This document shows, one piece after another, positions 55,437-63,251 of a stretch of 64,000 nt of DNA. A model generated the notes under the pieces. That model was not told the origin of the DNA. It did not search any database and was given only the letters and a program-made list of their open reading frames with translations. Source of the stretch: Deferribacter autotrophicus (GTDB taxonomy: Bacteria > Chrysiogenota > Deferribacteres > Deferribacterales > Deferribacteraceae). A program made the position numbers and the translations under genes. Position 1 is the stretch's first letter, and every line of letters begins with the position of its first letter. The stretch is taken from assembly GCF_008362905.1 (NCBI RefSeq), contig NZ_VFJB01000004.1, forward strand, positions 62,001 through 126,000, written 5' to 3'.

Positions 55437-56522
55437 TCATCCTCCATATTTGTAATATGCAGCACAAGATCCTTCACTTGAGACCATACACGGGCCATAA
55501 GGATCCTCAGGAGTACACCTATTACCAAAAAGTGAACAATCCGTAGGCTTTATTCTACCCAACAAAACATCACCGCATCTACACCCAGGTAAGGATTTAC
55601 TATAATCAACTTCAATATTAAATTTTTCCATTGCATCAAAATCTTTATAATTAGCTCTAAGCATTAAACCGCTCCCCTCAATAACACCAATCCCTCTCCA
55701 ATAAGCATCACTATCCTCAAAAACTTCATACATTAACTTCATTGCTAATTCATTACCGTTTCTCTTCACCACTCTACCATAATTGTTTTCTACCCAGAAC
55801 TCTCCTTTATTCACCTGTTCCATGAGTAATTTTACACTCATTAAAACATCAACTGGCTCAAATCCAGAAATTACACACGCAAAACCACTTCTTACTAATG
55901 GCTCGTATAATCTTTCACCAGTAATAGCTGAAACATGACCAGGACACAAAAATCCATCAACCATAACGTTTTCTTGATTTGCTATAAAATCTAAAACCTT
56001 TGGCATCGTTTTATTCATAACAAAAAGTGATACATTTTTAATATTCTCTTTCACTAACTGCTTCACTAAACCTGCTGAAGGGGGTGTTGTTGTCTCAAAA
56101 CCTATACTTAAAAATACAACTTCTTTATCCGTATTCTTTGCAATTTCAATAACGTCCAACGGTGAAAAAACAACTCTTATATCAAAACCCATACTACGAA
56201 GAATATATAAATTTTCACCATTACTTCCTGGCACTTTAAGTAAATCACCGTAAGTTGCAATAATCACATCATTGTTTTTGACCAAATCGAATATAGCATC
56301 TATTTCACCCTGCGATGTTACACATACAGGACAGCCTGGACCTGAAATGAGAAGTATATTCTCTGGAAGTAATGTTCTTAATCCAAATCTTGAAATGGAC
56401 ATGGTGTGTGTTCCACACACCTCCATAAACCTATATTCCTTATCCTTTATGTTAAGTTTATCTATTTGCTTTAGTAAAATATCAACTTTTTCTTTATCCC
56501 TAAAACTATCAATCAATTTCAT
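55437..56522 (-). CDS. hypD: Hydrogenase maturation protein HypD
   Basis: Iron-sulfur scaffold on which the Fe(CN)2CO unit is built with HypC. The 361-residue protein has FMEVCGTHTMSISRFGLR, GPGCPVCVTSQGEID, GFETTTPPSAG, and the cysteine-rich GCRCGDVLLGRIKPTDCSLFGNRCTPEDPYGPCMVSSEGSC. I start at MKLID, which overlaps hypC by 14 bases; an ATG two codons earlier has its ribosome site too close. Confidence 0.96.
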   Translation of the reverse strand: MKLIDSFRDKEKVDILLKQIDKLNIKDKEYRFMEVCGTHTMSISRFGLRTLLPENILLISGPGCPVCVTSQGEIDAIFDLVKNNDVIIATYGDLLKVPGSNGENLYILRSMGFDIRVVFSPLDVIEIAKNTDKEVVFLSIGFETTTPPSAGLVKQLVKENIKNVSLFVMNKTMPKVLDFIANQENVMVDGFLCPGHVSAITGERLYEPLVRSGFACVISGFEPVDVLMSVKLLMEQVNKGEFWVENNYGRVVKRNGNELAMKLMYEVFEDSDAYWRGIGVIEGSGLMLRANYKDFDAMEKFNIEVDYSKSLPGCRCGDVLLGRIKPTDCSLFGNRCTPEDPYGPCMVSSEGSCAAYYKYGG

Positions 56523-56733
56523 CGGCATACTCTATAATTGTTTTCAAAGTCTCTTCTGCTTCTTCAGGATCCATTTTTGCAATAGCAAATCCCACATGAA
56601 CCATCACATAATCACCAACTTCAACATTTTCAGCTAACATCATCGTAGAAACTTCTCTCTTTGTTCCGGCAATATCTACAATCGCCGAAAACTCTTTAAT
56701 TTCAATAACTTTACCAGGTAAACCCAAACACAT
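56509..56733 (-). CDS. hypC: Hydrogenase maturation chaperone HypC
   Basis: A 74-residue chaperone with the essential N-terminal MCLGLPGKV (Cys2) and an OB-fold body (AIVDIAGTKREVSTMMLAENVEVGDYVMVHVGFAI). Order hypC-hypD-hypE is intact, but no hypA, hypB, hypF or hydrogenase structural gene lies in the window. Confidence 0.96.
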   Translation of the reverse strand: MCLGLPGKVIEIKEFSAIVDIAGTKREVSTMMLAENVEVGDYVMVHVGFAIAKMDPEEAEETLKTIIEYADEID

Positions 56734-56734
56734 A

Positions 56735-57403
56735 TTAATACCCCTTTCTAATCTTGTATATTATAGAGATAATAACCCCTGTAACAAATCCTGAAATATG
56801 TGCCCACCAAGCTACTCCACCAGCACTATCAAGTGTACTCTGAACCATACTATTTAAAAATTGAATAAAAAACCATAATCCCAAAAAAACAACAGCTGGG
56901 ACATCTATTACTGTAATAAAAAACAATATAAAAATCAACGTCTTAACTTTTGCCTGAGGGAATAAAATAAAATATGAACCCATAACACCAGCGATAGCAC
57001 CACTTGCTCCAATCATTGGTATACTTGATTGAGGGTACATAACAACTTGAGTAATTGCCGCAGTTAAACCACAAAAAATGTAGAATAAAAAATATTTCAC
57101 ATGACCAAACTCATCTTCCACATTATCACCAAAAACATATAAAAAATACATATTAAATAATAAATGGAAAAAACCTCCATGAATAAATATAGATGTAAAA
57201 AAAGGTATTATCTTTTCCCATAATGATACATCATGTAATGGTGCAAATAATTTTACAGGTACAACACCATAATTAACAAAAAAAAGAGATAATTTAGTTC
57301 CCAAATTCTTTTCATAAATAAAAACAAGTACACTAATAATAATAATCAAATAATTAATTATAGGAGTTCTACTTGAAGGGATCGAATCTTTTAAAGGAAA
57401 CAC
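56735..57403 (-). CDS. Rhomboid-family intramembrane serine protease
   Basis: A 222-residue protein with six or more transmembrane helices. The catalytic Ser is in MIGASGAIAGVMGSYF and the catalytic His in WWAHISGFVTG, with HLLFNMYFLYVFGDNVEDEFG on helix 2. The N terminus MFPLKDSIPSSRTPIINY is typical of the family. It precedes hypC by one base; a functional link to hydrogenase maturation is not obvious. Confidence 0.93.
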   Translation of the reverse strand: MFPLKDSIPSSRTPIINYLIIIISVLVFIYEKNLGTKLSLFFVNYGVVPVKLFAPLHDVSLWEKIIPFFTSIFIHGGFFHLLFNMYFLYVFGDNVEDEFGHVKYFLFYIFCGLTAAITQVVMYPQSSIPMIGASGAIAGVMGSYFILFPQAKVKTLIFILFFITVIDVPAVVFLGLWFFIQFLNSMVQSTLDSAGGVAWWAHISGFVTGVIISIIYKIRKGY

Positions 57404-57412
57404 TTAGACTCC

Positions 57413-57439
57413 ATAAAAAAAGCGGGCGGGCAGCCCGCT
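57413..57439 (-). terminator. Terminator after the 11-haem cytochrome gene
   Basis: AGCGGGC (57421-57427) pairs with GCCCGCT (57433-57439), followed on the minus strand by seven T residues. It separates the cytochrome gene from the rhomboid-hyp operon. Confidence 0.88.
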
Positions 57440-57445
57440 AAATTT

Positions 57446-58969
57446 TTATTTGTGACACGTATTACAACTTGTTCCTTTTTTAACTTTATATTCTTTGTGG
57501 CATGGAAAACAGAGCTCTTTATGGAATGTATTACTTGTTCCTTTTAACACCTTAATCTCAACTTTTAACGTGCCATCTTCTGGATTACTATGGCACTCTT
57601 GACATTTAAACATTTCATAGTGCTTTTTATGAGGGAAAATAACTGGCTTTTTAGTAGTCTCAATATCATGGTTTTCTGCAATATTCACTGTCTCAGGAGC
57701 TATTTCAACGAGTTCTGCAGGATTATCAGCCTTAAGCTCTTTACTAGCTTCTTCTTTATTCTCATGTAATTCAGTCTTTTCAACTTCTTTTACAGGTGCC
57801 TCATGTGCTGTTACTTCTACTTCCTCAGACTCAACATAATTTTCGATTTTCTCAATTAATTCATTAGCCTTTTCAATAATTAGATCAAAATATTCTGGAT
57901 TATGAAACCCTTTAGAGCCATCCATTTCCAATATTCTTACATAATATTGAAATTCATTAAACAGCTTACGCTTTCCTGCAGGCATTTCTAGCCTTTCATC
58001 AAACATTTTGTCTCTTACTTTTTGCAATTTTGATAACTTTTCAAGAAACTCTTTCTGTGTATCTATAAGCATTTCTCCATAGCTTTCATCATGACAAGAA
58101 GTACAGGTATCTGTGTTTGGTCTTACAAATGGATCTTTGTGACAATCAGTACAGTCTAAGTCTGCCATATACCATGGTGTTTCTTCCAATCCTTTAACAA
58201 ATACGCCTTTTTGAATTTTATCCTGCATTGTATGGCATGCAACACAGTCCATATTATCAGGAACCTTAGCAGTTTTATTCTCTTTTTTCACTTTATAATG
58301 GCATTCAAAGCATGTTTCCATTTTTGGTAAATTATGGAAATCCCCACCGTGAGCAACGCCCAAGTGACAATCTACACAATTTAAACCAGCATCGATATGT
58401 TTTTTATGATTAGGGGTAACACCTACCCTTGTATCCTCAGTTAATATATCAGGTCTGCCGAAGGATTCTCTAAACCTAGGATTTACCACATTATCAATTT
58501 TTCTAAATTTCACACCTACACTCATTACACGTTCTTTTCTAATCTTAGCGTTAATTGAATCAGTGTGACAGAACATGCATGTCTCATTTGGAACCAACTC
58601 AGCAGCTTTCTTTTTATTTGATGCTCCTTCAGCTAATACTTCTAATTTATGTTCATCAGATAAAATCATTTCACCATAAACATCTTTTAAGCCACCAATT
58701 TTTGCTTTCATATAACCGATAAATCCTGGCTCCCCATGACAATCAATACATTCAACTTCAGCAGTTGAATGTATATTTTTAGACCATGTGTAATACTCCC
58801 CCAAAGGTCCAACCTTCTGCTCTGGATGGCATTTACCACAAAATTCTGACTCAGATGTATAATGTAAAACCTTAACATTCGCAAAGACAAAACCGATAAT
58901 AATAACAGTAATAATAATTACAAAGACAACTGGATCTTTTCTGATAAAACTCTTTAGTTTCTCCCACAT
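57446..58969 (-). CDS. Eleven-haem NapC/NrfH-like membrane cytochrome c
   Basis: A 507-residue protein with an N-terminal membrane anchor (PVVFVIIITVIIIGFVFANVKV) and 11 CxxCH sites: CGKCH, CIDCH, CMFCH, CVDCH, CFECH, CVACH, CTDCH, CTSCH in the first 300 residues, then CQECH, CFPCH, CNTCH at the C terminus. The first part resembles NapC/NrfH quinol dehydrogenases. A helical, Glu-rich linker (about 300-440) leads to the last three haems. It likely passes menaquinol electrons to a periplasmic acceptor. GGAGGA supports this start. It stands as a single gene between two terminators. Confidence 0.9.
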   Translation of the reverse strand: MWEKLKSFIRKDPVVFVIIITVIIIGFVFANVKVLHYTSESEFCGKCHPEQKVGPLGEYYTWSKNIHSTAEVECIDCHGEPGFIGYMKAKIGGLKDVYGEMILSDEHKLEVLAEGASNKKKAAELVPNETCMFCHTDSINAKIRKERVMSVGVKFRKIDNVVNPRFRESFGRPDILTEDTRVGVTPNHKKHIDAGLNCVDCHLGVAHGGDFHNLPKMETCFECHYKVKKENKTAKVPDNMDCVACHTMQDKIQKGVFVKGLEETPWYMADLDCTDCHKDPFVRPNTDTCTSCHDESYGEMLIDTQKEFLEKLSKLQKVRDKMFDERLEMPAGKRKLFNEFQYYVRILEMDGSKGFHNPEYFDLIIEKANELIEKIENYVESEEVEVTAHEAPVKEVEKTELHENKEEASKELKADNPAELVEIAPETVNIAENHDIETTKKPVIFPHKKHYEMFKCQECHSNPEDGTLKVEIKVLKGTSNTFHKELCFPCHKEYKVKKGTSCNTCHK

Positions 58970-58980
58970 AACAGTCCTCC

Positions 58981-59006
58981 AAAATAAGAGGGGCATTGCC
59001 CCTCTT
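58981..59006 (-). terminator. Terminator after atpE
   Basis: AAGAGGGGC (58986-58994) pairs with GCCCCTCTT (58998-59006) with ATTTT following on the minus strand, 8 bases after the atpE stop. It ends just before the ribosome site of the 11-haem cytochrome gene. Confidence 0.85.
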
Positions 59007-59014
59007 AAATTATA

Positions 59015-59338
59015 TTACTTAACAACGAATAATAGGATCAAACAGATAACCAATGCGTAAATAGCAAGAGATTCGATCATCGCAAGACCGACGATCATAG
59101 ATGTCATAATTTTACCAGAAGCACTTGGGTTTCTTGAAATACCTTCAACTGCGCTTCCAACAGCTCTACCCTGCCCAAGACCGGTACCAAAAGCTGCAAT
59201 ACCGATACCAAGACCTGCAGCAAGGTAAATAGCCCACTTATAATTACCACCTGCAGCTGCACCTTCTGATGCAAATGCACTAAGAGCAAAAAGCCCCATA
59301 ATTAAAGCAGTGTTAAAAAGTACTTTGAGTGTCTTCAT
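59015..59338 (-). CDS. atpE: ATP synthase Fo subunit c, with N-terminal signal-like extension
   Basis: Rotor ring subunit of 107 residues. An extra N-terminal segment [26 protein letters not shown] looks like a cleavable signal peptide. The hairpin itself is [36 protein letters not shown], then [25 protein letters not shown] with the ion-binding Glu89. Gln56 lies 33 residues before Glu89 and Ser90 follows it, part of the ligand set of Na+-binding rings. The start with GGAGG is clear. A terminator follows; the F1 genes are not nearby. Confidence 0.94.
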   Translation of the reverse strand: MKTLKVLFNTALIMGLFALSAFASEGAAAGGNYKWAIYLAAGLGIGIAAFGTGLGQGRAVGSAVEGISRNPSASGKIMTSMIVGLAMIESLAIYALVICLILLFVVK

Positions 59339-59360
59339 GCACTTCCTCCTTTTTATTGTT

Positions 59361-60032
59361 TTAGTGTGCTTCTTCAAGAGCACCACTAATATAAATCATT
59401 GATAACATCATAAATACATAAGTCTGCAATGCACTTGTAAAAACTCCCATAAAAAACATTGGCAATGGAACCAGATAAGGCACCAATACAAATAAAATCG
59501 CTATAACTAAATCTTCTCCAAAGATGTTACCAAAAAGCCTCATAGATAAAGACAATGGCCTTGATAAATGCCCAATTAATTCAATTATAAGCATCAATGG
59601 TGCCAACGCAAGCATAGGCCCCATAAAATGTTTAATATAGCCAAGGCCATGCTTTTTAAATCCGATAAAATTGTAAACTAAAAATACAATAATTGCGGGT
59701 GCAACCGTAGAGTTTAAATTAGATGTTGGAGAAAGAAAGCCAGGGATAAGCCCCAAAACATTTGAAAAAAACACATAAAGGCCTATAGCAAATATTAATG
59801 GGATATATGGTTTCCCTTCTTCACCCATGATATCAATGGCCATATTGTAGATCCCTGAAACAAGCAACTCAAAAATGTTTTGCCCTTTTGAAGGAATCTC
59901 ACTTCTCATTTTACTGGCAATTGAACCAATAACAAAGGTTATCAACACCACTATAAATGTCATTAACACATGAATATACTTTGCCTGAATTTCATGCGGT
60001 AAAAATGAAAAGATATTAAGTGGATGTTCCAT
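59361..60032 (-). CDS. atpB: ATP synthase Fo subunit a
   Basis: Stator half-channel protein of 223 residues with five to six helices. The key arginine is in [19 protein letters not shown] and the C-terminal helix reads [24 protein letters not shown] lies 7 bases before this ATG. Its start overlaps the upstream I-like gene by 17 bases. Next gene is atpE, 22 bases on. Confidence 0.95.
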   Translation of the reverse strand: MEHPLNIFSFLPHEIQAKYIHVLMTFIVVLITFVIGSIASKMRSEIPSKGQNIFELLVSGIYNMAIDIMGEEGKPYIPLIFAIGLYVFFSNVLGLIPGFLSPTSNLNSTVAPAIIVFLVYNFIGFKKHGLGYIKHFMGPMLALAPLMLIIELIGHLSRPLSLSMRLFGNIFGEDLVIAILFVLVPYLVPLPMFFMGVFTSALQTYVFMMLSMIYISGALEEAH

Positions 60033-60381
60033 CCGTTTTCCTCCTCTCATCAATAATTACTACAAGGGGAATTGTAAGGGGAATAAGAGAGATACCCACC
60101 AACAATCCCCATATATTTACCTTTTGATTTTGAAACCATATAACATACAGCAACAATATAAAACTTAACCTAAAAACATATCCAAACAAACTATAACTAT
60201 TAAAATCCCCACTAAACACTTTTCTCAACTTCCTACTCATAAGCACAAAATTTAATACAGTAGTGAGATAACCAAACGTAAAGTTTTTTACAAATCCATT
60301 ATCAATCAGTAGTCTGCATACAGTATACAAAATTACAAAAAAAATCAACGAAATTATTAAAACTTTAATCTCCATTTTCAT
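60016..60381 (-). CDS. AtpI-like ATP synthase accessory membrane protein
   Basis: A 121-residue protein with four predicted helices (VLIISLIFFVILYTVCRLLI, FGYLTTVLNFVLMS, FRLSFILLLYVIWF, LVGISLIPLTIPLVVII). It sits in the AtpI position just upstream of atpB and overlaps both neighbours. Such proteins help to assemble the c-ring. Sequence similarity is too faint for a firm family name; the call rests on topology and location. Confidence 0.65.
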   Translation of the reverse strand: MKMEIKVLIISLIFFVILYTVCRLLIDNGFVKNFTFGYLTTVLNFVLMSRKLRKVFSGDFNSYSLFGYVFRLSFILLLYVIWFQNQKVNIWGLLVGISLIPLTIPLVVIIDERRKTDGTST

Positions 60382-60592
60382 CGTAAAGGTCGGTTCTTTT
60401 TATAAAATAAATAATATTTTTAAAACCGGCAATTATCCCCAAAACCATAAACACCATAGTTAAATAAGGTTTTGTATTAAAAACTTTATCAAGGTATACT
60501 CCCATTGCAGTTCCAATTAAAATGGCTGCCACAACCGAAATCCCAATGGAACTTGCATTCAACAAACTTCTCATTTTCTTATTTAATTTCAT
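60365..60592 (-). CDS. AtpZ/AtpQ-family ATP synthase accessory protein
   Basis: A 75-residue protein with two helices and the family pattern SSIGISVVAAILIGTAMGVYLDKVFNTKPYLTMVFMVLGIIAGFKNIIYFIKR. AtpZ proteins sit at the head of Fo gene sets and have been linked to Mg2+ uptake or c-ring assembly. It overlaps the AtpI-like gene by 17 bases and follows the PII-like gene by 2. Confidence 0.8.
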   Translation of the reverse strand: MKLNKKMRSLLNASSIGISVVAAILIGTAMGVYLDKVFNTKPYLTMVFMVLGIIAGFKNIIYFIKRTDLYDENGD

Positions 60593-60594
60593 TT

Positions 60595-60924
60595 TTAATC
60601 CTTCGGCAATCCTTTACTTTTATAAATATCTATTGCAAACAAAACCCCGGTGCCAGGTTCATCAAAATGCAAAATTTTGTCAAGACCTTCTATAAACTCA
60701 TCTAATCGATCATCTTCTACAGAAGTTATTATTGTTTTATTAGAAGCTTTACTCCCTATCATCAATTCTTTAAATGCTGCAAAAATGGGAATATCGTATA
60801 CAAGAATTTTTCCCATTCCCACAGAATCAAATACGGTTCCCCCTGTTATACCAGCTTCTACCATATATTCAAGGACCTCTTCTAATAATTCAGTTTTATT
60901 TATCACTATAAAAACAAGTTTCAT
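60595..60924 (-). CDS. PII/CutA-like small protein
   Basis: A 109-residue protein with a ferredoxin-like pattern as in PII family proteins: MKLVFIVINKTELLEEVLEYMVEAGITGGTVFDSVGMGK, then KTIITSVEDDRLDEFIEGLDKILHFDEPGTGVLFAIDI. The segment between (ILVYDIPIFAAFKELMIGSKASN) takes the place of the T-loop and lacks the uridylylated Tyr. It is sandwiched between hemL (3 bases) and the Fo genes (2 bases). I infer a small-ligand sensor; target unknown. Confidence 0.7.
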   Translation of the reverse strand: MKLVFIVINKTELLEEVLEYMVEAGITGGTVFDSVGMGKILVYDIPIFAAFKELMIGSKASNKTIITSVEDDRLDEFIEGLDKILHFDEPGTGVLFAIDIYKSKGLPKD

Positions 60925-60927
60925 CAG

Positions 60928-62199
60928 TTAACCAAACATTTCTTTCAAAGTTTCAAAATGTATCTTAATAGTCTTCTCTAAATCTTCATCACTATGCGCC
61001 ATAGAAACAAACATCGCTTCGAATTGACTGGGTGCTAAATTTACCCCTTTATCTAACATCTTATGGAAAAATTCTGCAAAGAGTTTTGTATCAGATTGCA
61101 CAGCATCCTTAAACGATTCAACCTGACCATCTTTAAAAAACATACATGCCATTGACTCTATGCTGTTGAAAGCAAACTTTAAATTTAATCTTTTTAAATT
61201 TTCGCCAAAGCCTTCCCAAAGTTTGTTTGCTTTTGCCCTTAAATTATCATAAAAACCTGGCTCCCCTAAAATCTTTAATGTCTCAATTCCAGCAGCCATT
61301 GCCAAAGGATTTCCACTAAGAGTTCCTGCTTGATAAACTGGTCCAACGGGTGAAACCATCTCCATAATCTCTTTTTTACCACCGTATGCACCAACAGGTA
61401 ACCCGCCTCCAATTATCTTACCAAGAGTGGTTAAATCCGGATTAATTCCGAAATACTCTTGCGCTCCACCTTTTGACAATCTAAAACCTGTAATAATTTC
61501 ATCAAAAATCAAAAGAGCTCCTTCATTTTTACACAATTCCTCCAACTCTTTCAAAAATCCATCTTTTGGTAACACAACCCCCATGTTACCTGCAACCGGT
61601 TCAATAATAACGCATGCAATTTCACCTTTGTTTTCCATAAAAAGTTTTTTTACTGACTCAATATCGTTGTAATCGGCAATCAATGTTAATTTTGCAAATT
61701 CCTCAGGGACACCAGGACTGCTCGGCTGGTTAAACGTCAATGCTCCACTACCTGCTTTCACAAGCAAACTATCAGAGTGGCCATGATAGCACCCTTCAAA
61801 TTTGATGATTTTTTTCCTATTTGTATATGCCCTCGCAAGTCTGATTGCACTCATAACAGCTTCAGTACCTGAATTTACCATCCTCACCATCTCTATAGAT
61901 GGAACATAATCTACCACCAATTTAGCCAGCTCTAATTCCAGCTCCGTAGGCGCACCAAAACTTGTACCATTCTCAATCACTTCCTTTAACTTTTTTACAA
62001 CCCTATAATCACTGTGACCTAATATTAAAGGTCCCCAGGAACAAACATAATCAATATATTCTTTACCATCTATATCATAAATTTTCGAACCCTCACCTTT
62101 CTTTATAATAACCGGTTCACCACCTACAGAACCAAATGCTCTAACAGGTGAATTAACCCCACCCGGAATAAATTTTTTGGATTCCTCAAAAATATTCAT
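60928..62199 (-). CDS. hemL: Glutamate-1-semialdehyde 2,1-aminomutase
   Basis: PLP enzyme making 5-aminolevulinate for haem by the C5 route. The 423-residue protein has [70 protein letters not shown] and the PLP lysine in [18 protein letters not shown]. Haem supply fits the many c-type cytochromes here. The start overlaps the TIM-barrel gene by 14 bases. Confidence 0.96.
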   Translation of the reverse strand: MNIFEESKKFIPGGVNSPVRAFGSVGGEPVIIKKGEGSKIYDIDGKEYIDYVCSWGPLILGHSDYRVVKKLKEVIENGTSFGAPTELELELAKLVVDYVPSIEMVRMVNSGTEAVMSAIRLARAYTNRKKIIKFEGCYHGHSDSLLVKAGSGALTFNQPSSPGVPEEFAKLTLIADYNDIESVKKLFMENKGEIACVIIEPVAGNMGVVLPKDGFLKELEELCKNEGALLIFDEIITGFRLSKGGAQEYFGINPDLTTLGKIIGGGLPVGAYGGKKEIMEMVSPVGPVYQAGTLSGNPLAMAAGIETLKILGEPGFYDNLRAKANKLWEGFGENLKRLNLKFAFNSIESMACMFFKDGQVESFKDAVQSDTKLFAEFFHKMLDKGVNLAPSQFEAMFVSMAHSDEDLEKTIKIHFETLKEMFG

Positions 62200-62950
62200 A
62201 ACTCTCCTCCACTACTTTTTTAACTATTTTAACAGACCTTTCAAAATCATCAATATTATTATTTTCAAACACTAAAAACTTAGGAACAAAAAGTTTGAAA
62301 ACCTTTTTAAAATCAAAGCTTCCCTTATCCACACTATTATGATCATCCCTAACACCAAAATTGTTATGAATATGATATTCATAAATATAATCTTTCAACT
62401 TTTCTACCCAATATTCCACAGAAACCTTTGAAAAAAGATTAAAATGCCCAAAATCAAAGCAAATCCCCACCCTCTTATCATCCATATTTTTCAAAATCTT
62501 ATAAATCACTTCAGGGGTTTCTTCAAAAACATTTTCCAGTGAAATGGTAAAACTAGGGTTCGTCTCTTTCAAAATATTTAATAGCTCTCCACAAAACCTA
62601 TCAACAAATTCATCTTCCATGAAAGCATAATGATATGGAATATAGTTATGATGCATTACAACATTTTCTACTTCCAAATATTTTACTGCTTCAATACTTT
62701 TAAGCAAAATTTGAAATGATAGATCCCTGACATATCTGTTTTTACTACCTAAATGAATATCAAAAAACGGTAAATGTACCGTCTTTATATTCTTTTTTAA
62801 ATTTTTCACATTAATTTCTTTATCAATATCATCAAATTCAAGTGTTAGCTCAACATTTACATCATTTTCCAGAATATACCTTGTATATTTCTCAATTACT
62901 TTAAAAGGTATTCTAGCTAAATACAATTTAATACCCCACTTAGTTGCCAC
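62186..62950 (-). CDS. Xylose isomerase-like TIM-barrel protein
   Basis: A 254-residue AP-endonuclease-2/sugar-isomerase fold protein: [77 protein letters not shown] and FLVFENNN provide the His/Glu/Asp ligands for a metal site. Substrate unknown. The GTG start at 62950 lies inside a perfect hairpin. A TTG at 62926 with GGGG 7-10 bases upstream would give 246 residues and may be the real start. Confidence 0.75.
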   Translation of the reverse strand: MATKWGIKLYLARIPFKVIEKYTRYILENDVNVELTLEFDDIDKEINVKNLKKNIKTVHLPFFDIHLGSKNRYVRDLSFQILLKSIEAVKYLEVENVVMHHNYIPYHYAFMEDEFVDRFCGELLNILKETNPSFTISLENVFEETPEVIYKILKNMDDKRVGICFDFGHFNLFSKVSVEYWVEKLKDYIYEYHIHNNFGVRDDHNSVDKGSFDFKKVFKLFVPKFLVFENNNIDDFERSVKIVKKVVEESYEYF

Positions 62951-62969
62951 TTAAAAAAGTGGCAACTAA
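62940..62969. repeat. Perfect 13-bp hairpin, TTAGTTnnCACTT family
   Basis: TTAGTTGCCACTT (62940-62952) pairs exactly with AAGTGGCAACTAA (62957-62969), loop AAAA. It has the same plan as the hairpins at 39325-39349 and 63025-63049. It overlaps the 5' end of the TIM-barrel gene if that gene starts at its GTG. Confidence 0.7.
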
Positions 62970-63024
62970 TTTATAATAATTGATTTATTTCAATATCCCT
63001 ATAAAAATTATTTATTTAATAATT

Positions 63025-63049
63025 AGTTCTCACTTTTTCAGTGAGAACT
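63025..63049. repeat. Hairpin interrupted by the IS110-family element
   Basis: AGTTCTCACT (63025-63034) pairs with AGTGAGAACT (63040-63049), loop TTTTC. The left arm is preceded by TT, but the right arm is followed by CC instead of the AA expected from symmetry. The stem therefore stops being symmetric exactly after a CT, which I read as the insertion point. Confidence 0.65.
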
Positions 63050-63101
63050 CCTACGTTTTTTTGTTGTATAAGAAAATTATATTATGTAATGAATTAAGAA
63101 T

Positions 63102-63226
63102 GGGACAGAGGACTACAGTGGGAATAAGCTTAAAAGCTTCATATTTAGTCTGTCCCCCGTCCCGAAAGTCCCTATTGGTTGATTTGGCTATCAAGCCACT
63201 GTCAAACGGGAGTTTGGATTCGGGAC
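63102..63226 (+). ncRNA. Candidate bridge RNA (target- and donor-binding stem-loops)
   Basis: Two adjacent stem-loops each with an internal loop. First: GGGACAGA (63102-63109) with TCTGTCCC (63149-63156), inner stem AAGC/GCTT (63126-63129 with 63136-63139). Its left loop side is 63110-63125 and right side 63140-63148. Second: GTCCCGAA (63159-63166) with TTCGGGAC (63219-63226), enclosing TTGAT/ATCAA and CAAAC/GTTTG hairpins. This is the plan of the IS621 bridge RNA, encoded upstream of the transposase as in the IS110 group. Possible -10 TGTAAT at 63085-63090. Fold judged by eye. Confidence 0.7.
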
Positions 63227-63251
63227 TAAAATATTTTAAGTGAGGTTTGAC

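Noticed and set aside
63149-63226. Reading the second stem-loop upstream of the transposase as a simple terminator
   Set aside because: No T run follows, the stem encloses a large structured loop, and it pairs with a similar first stem-loop in bridge-RNA order.
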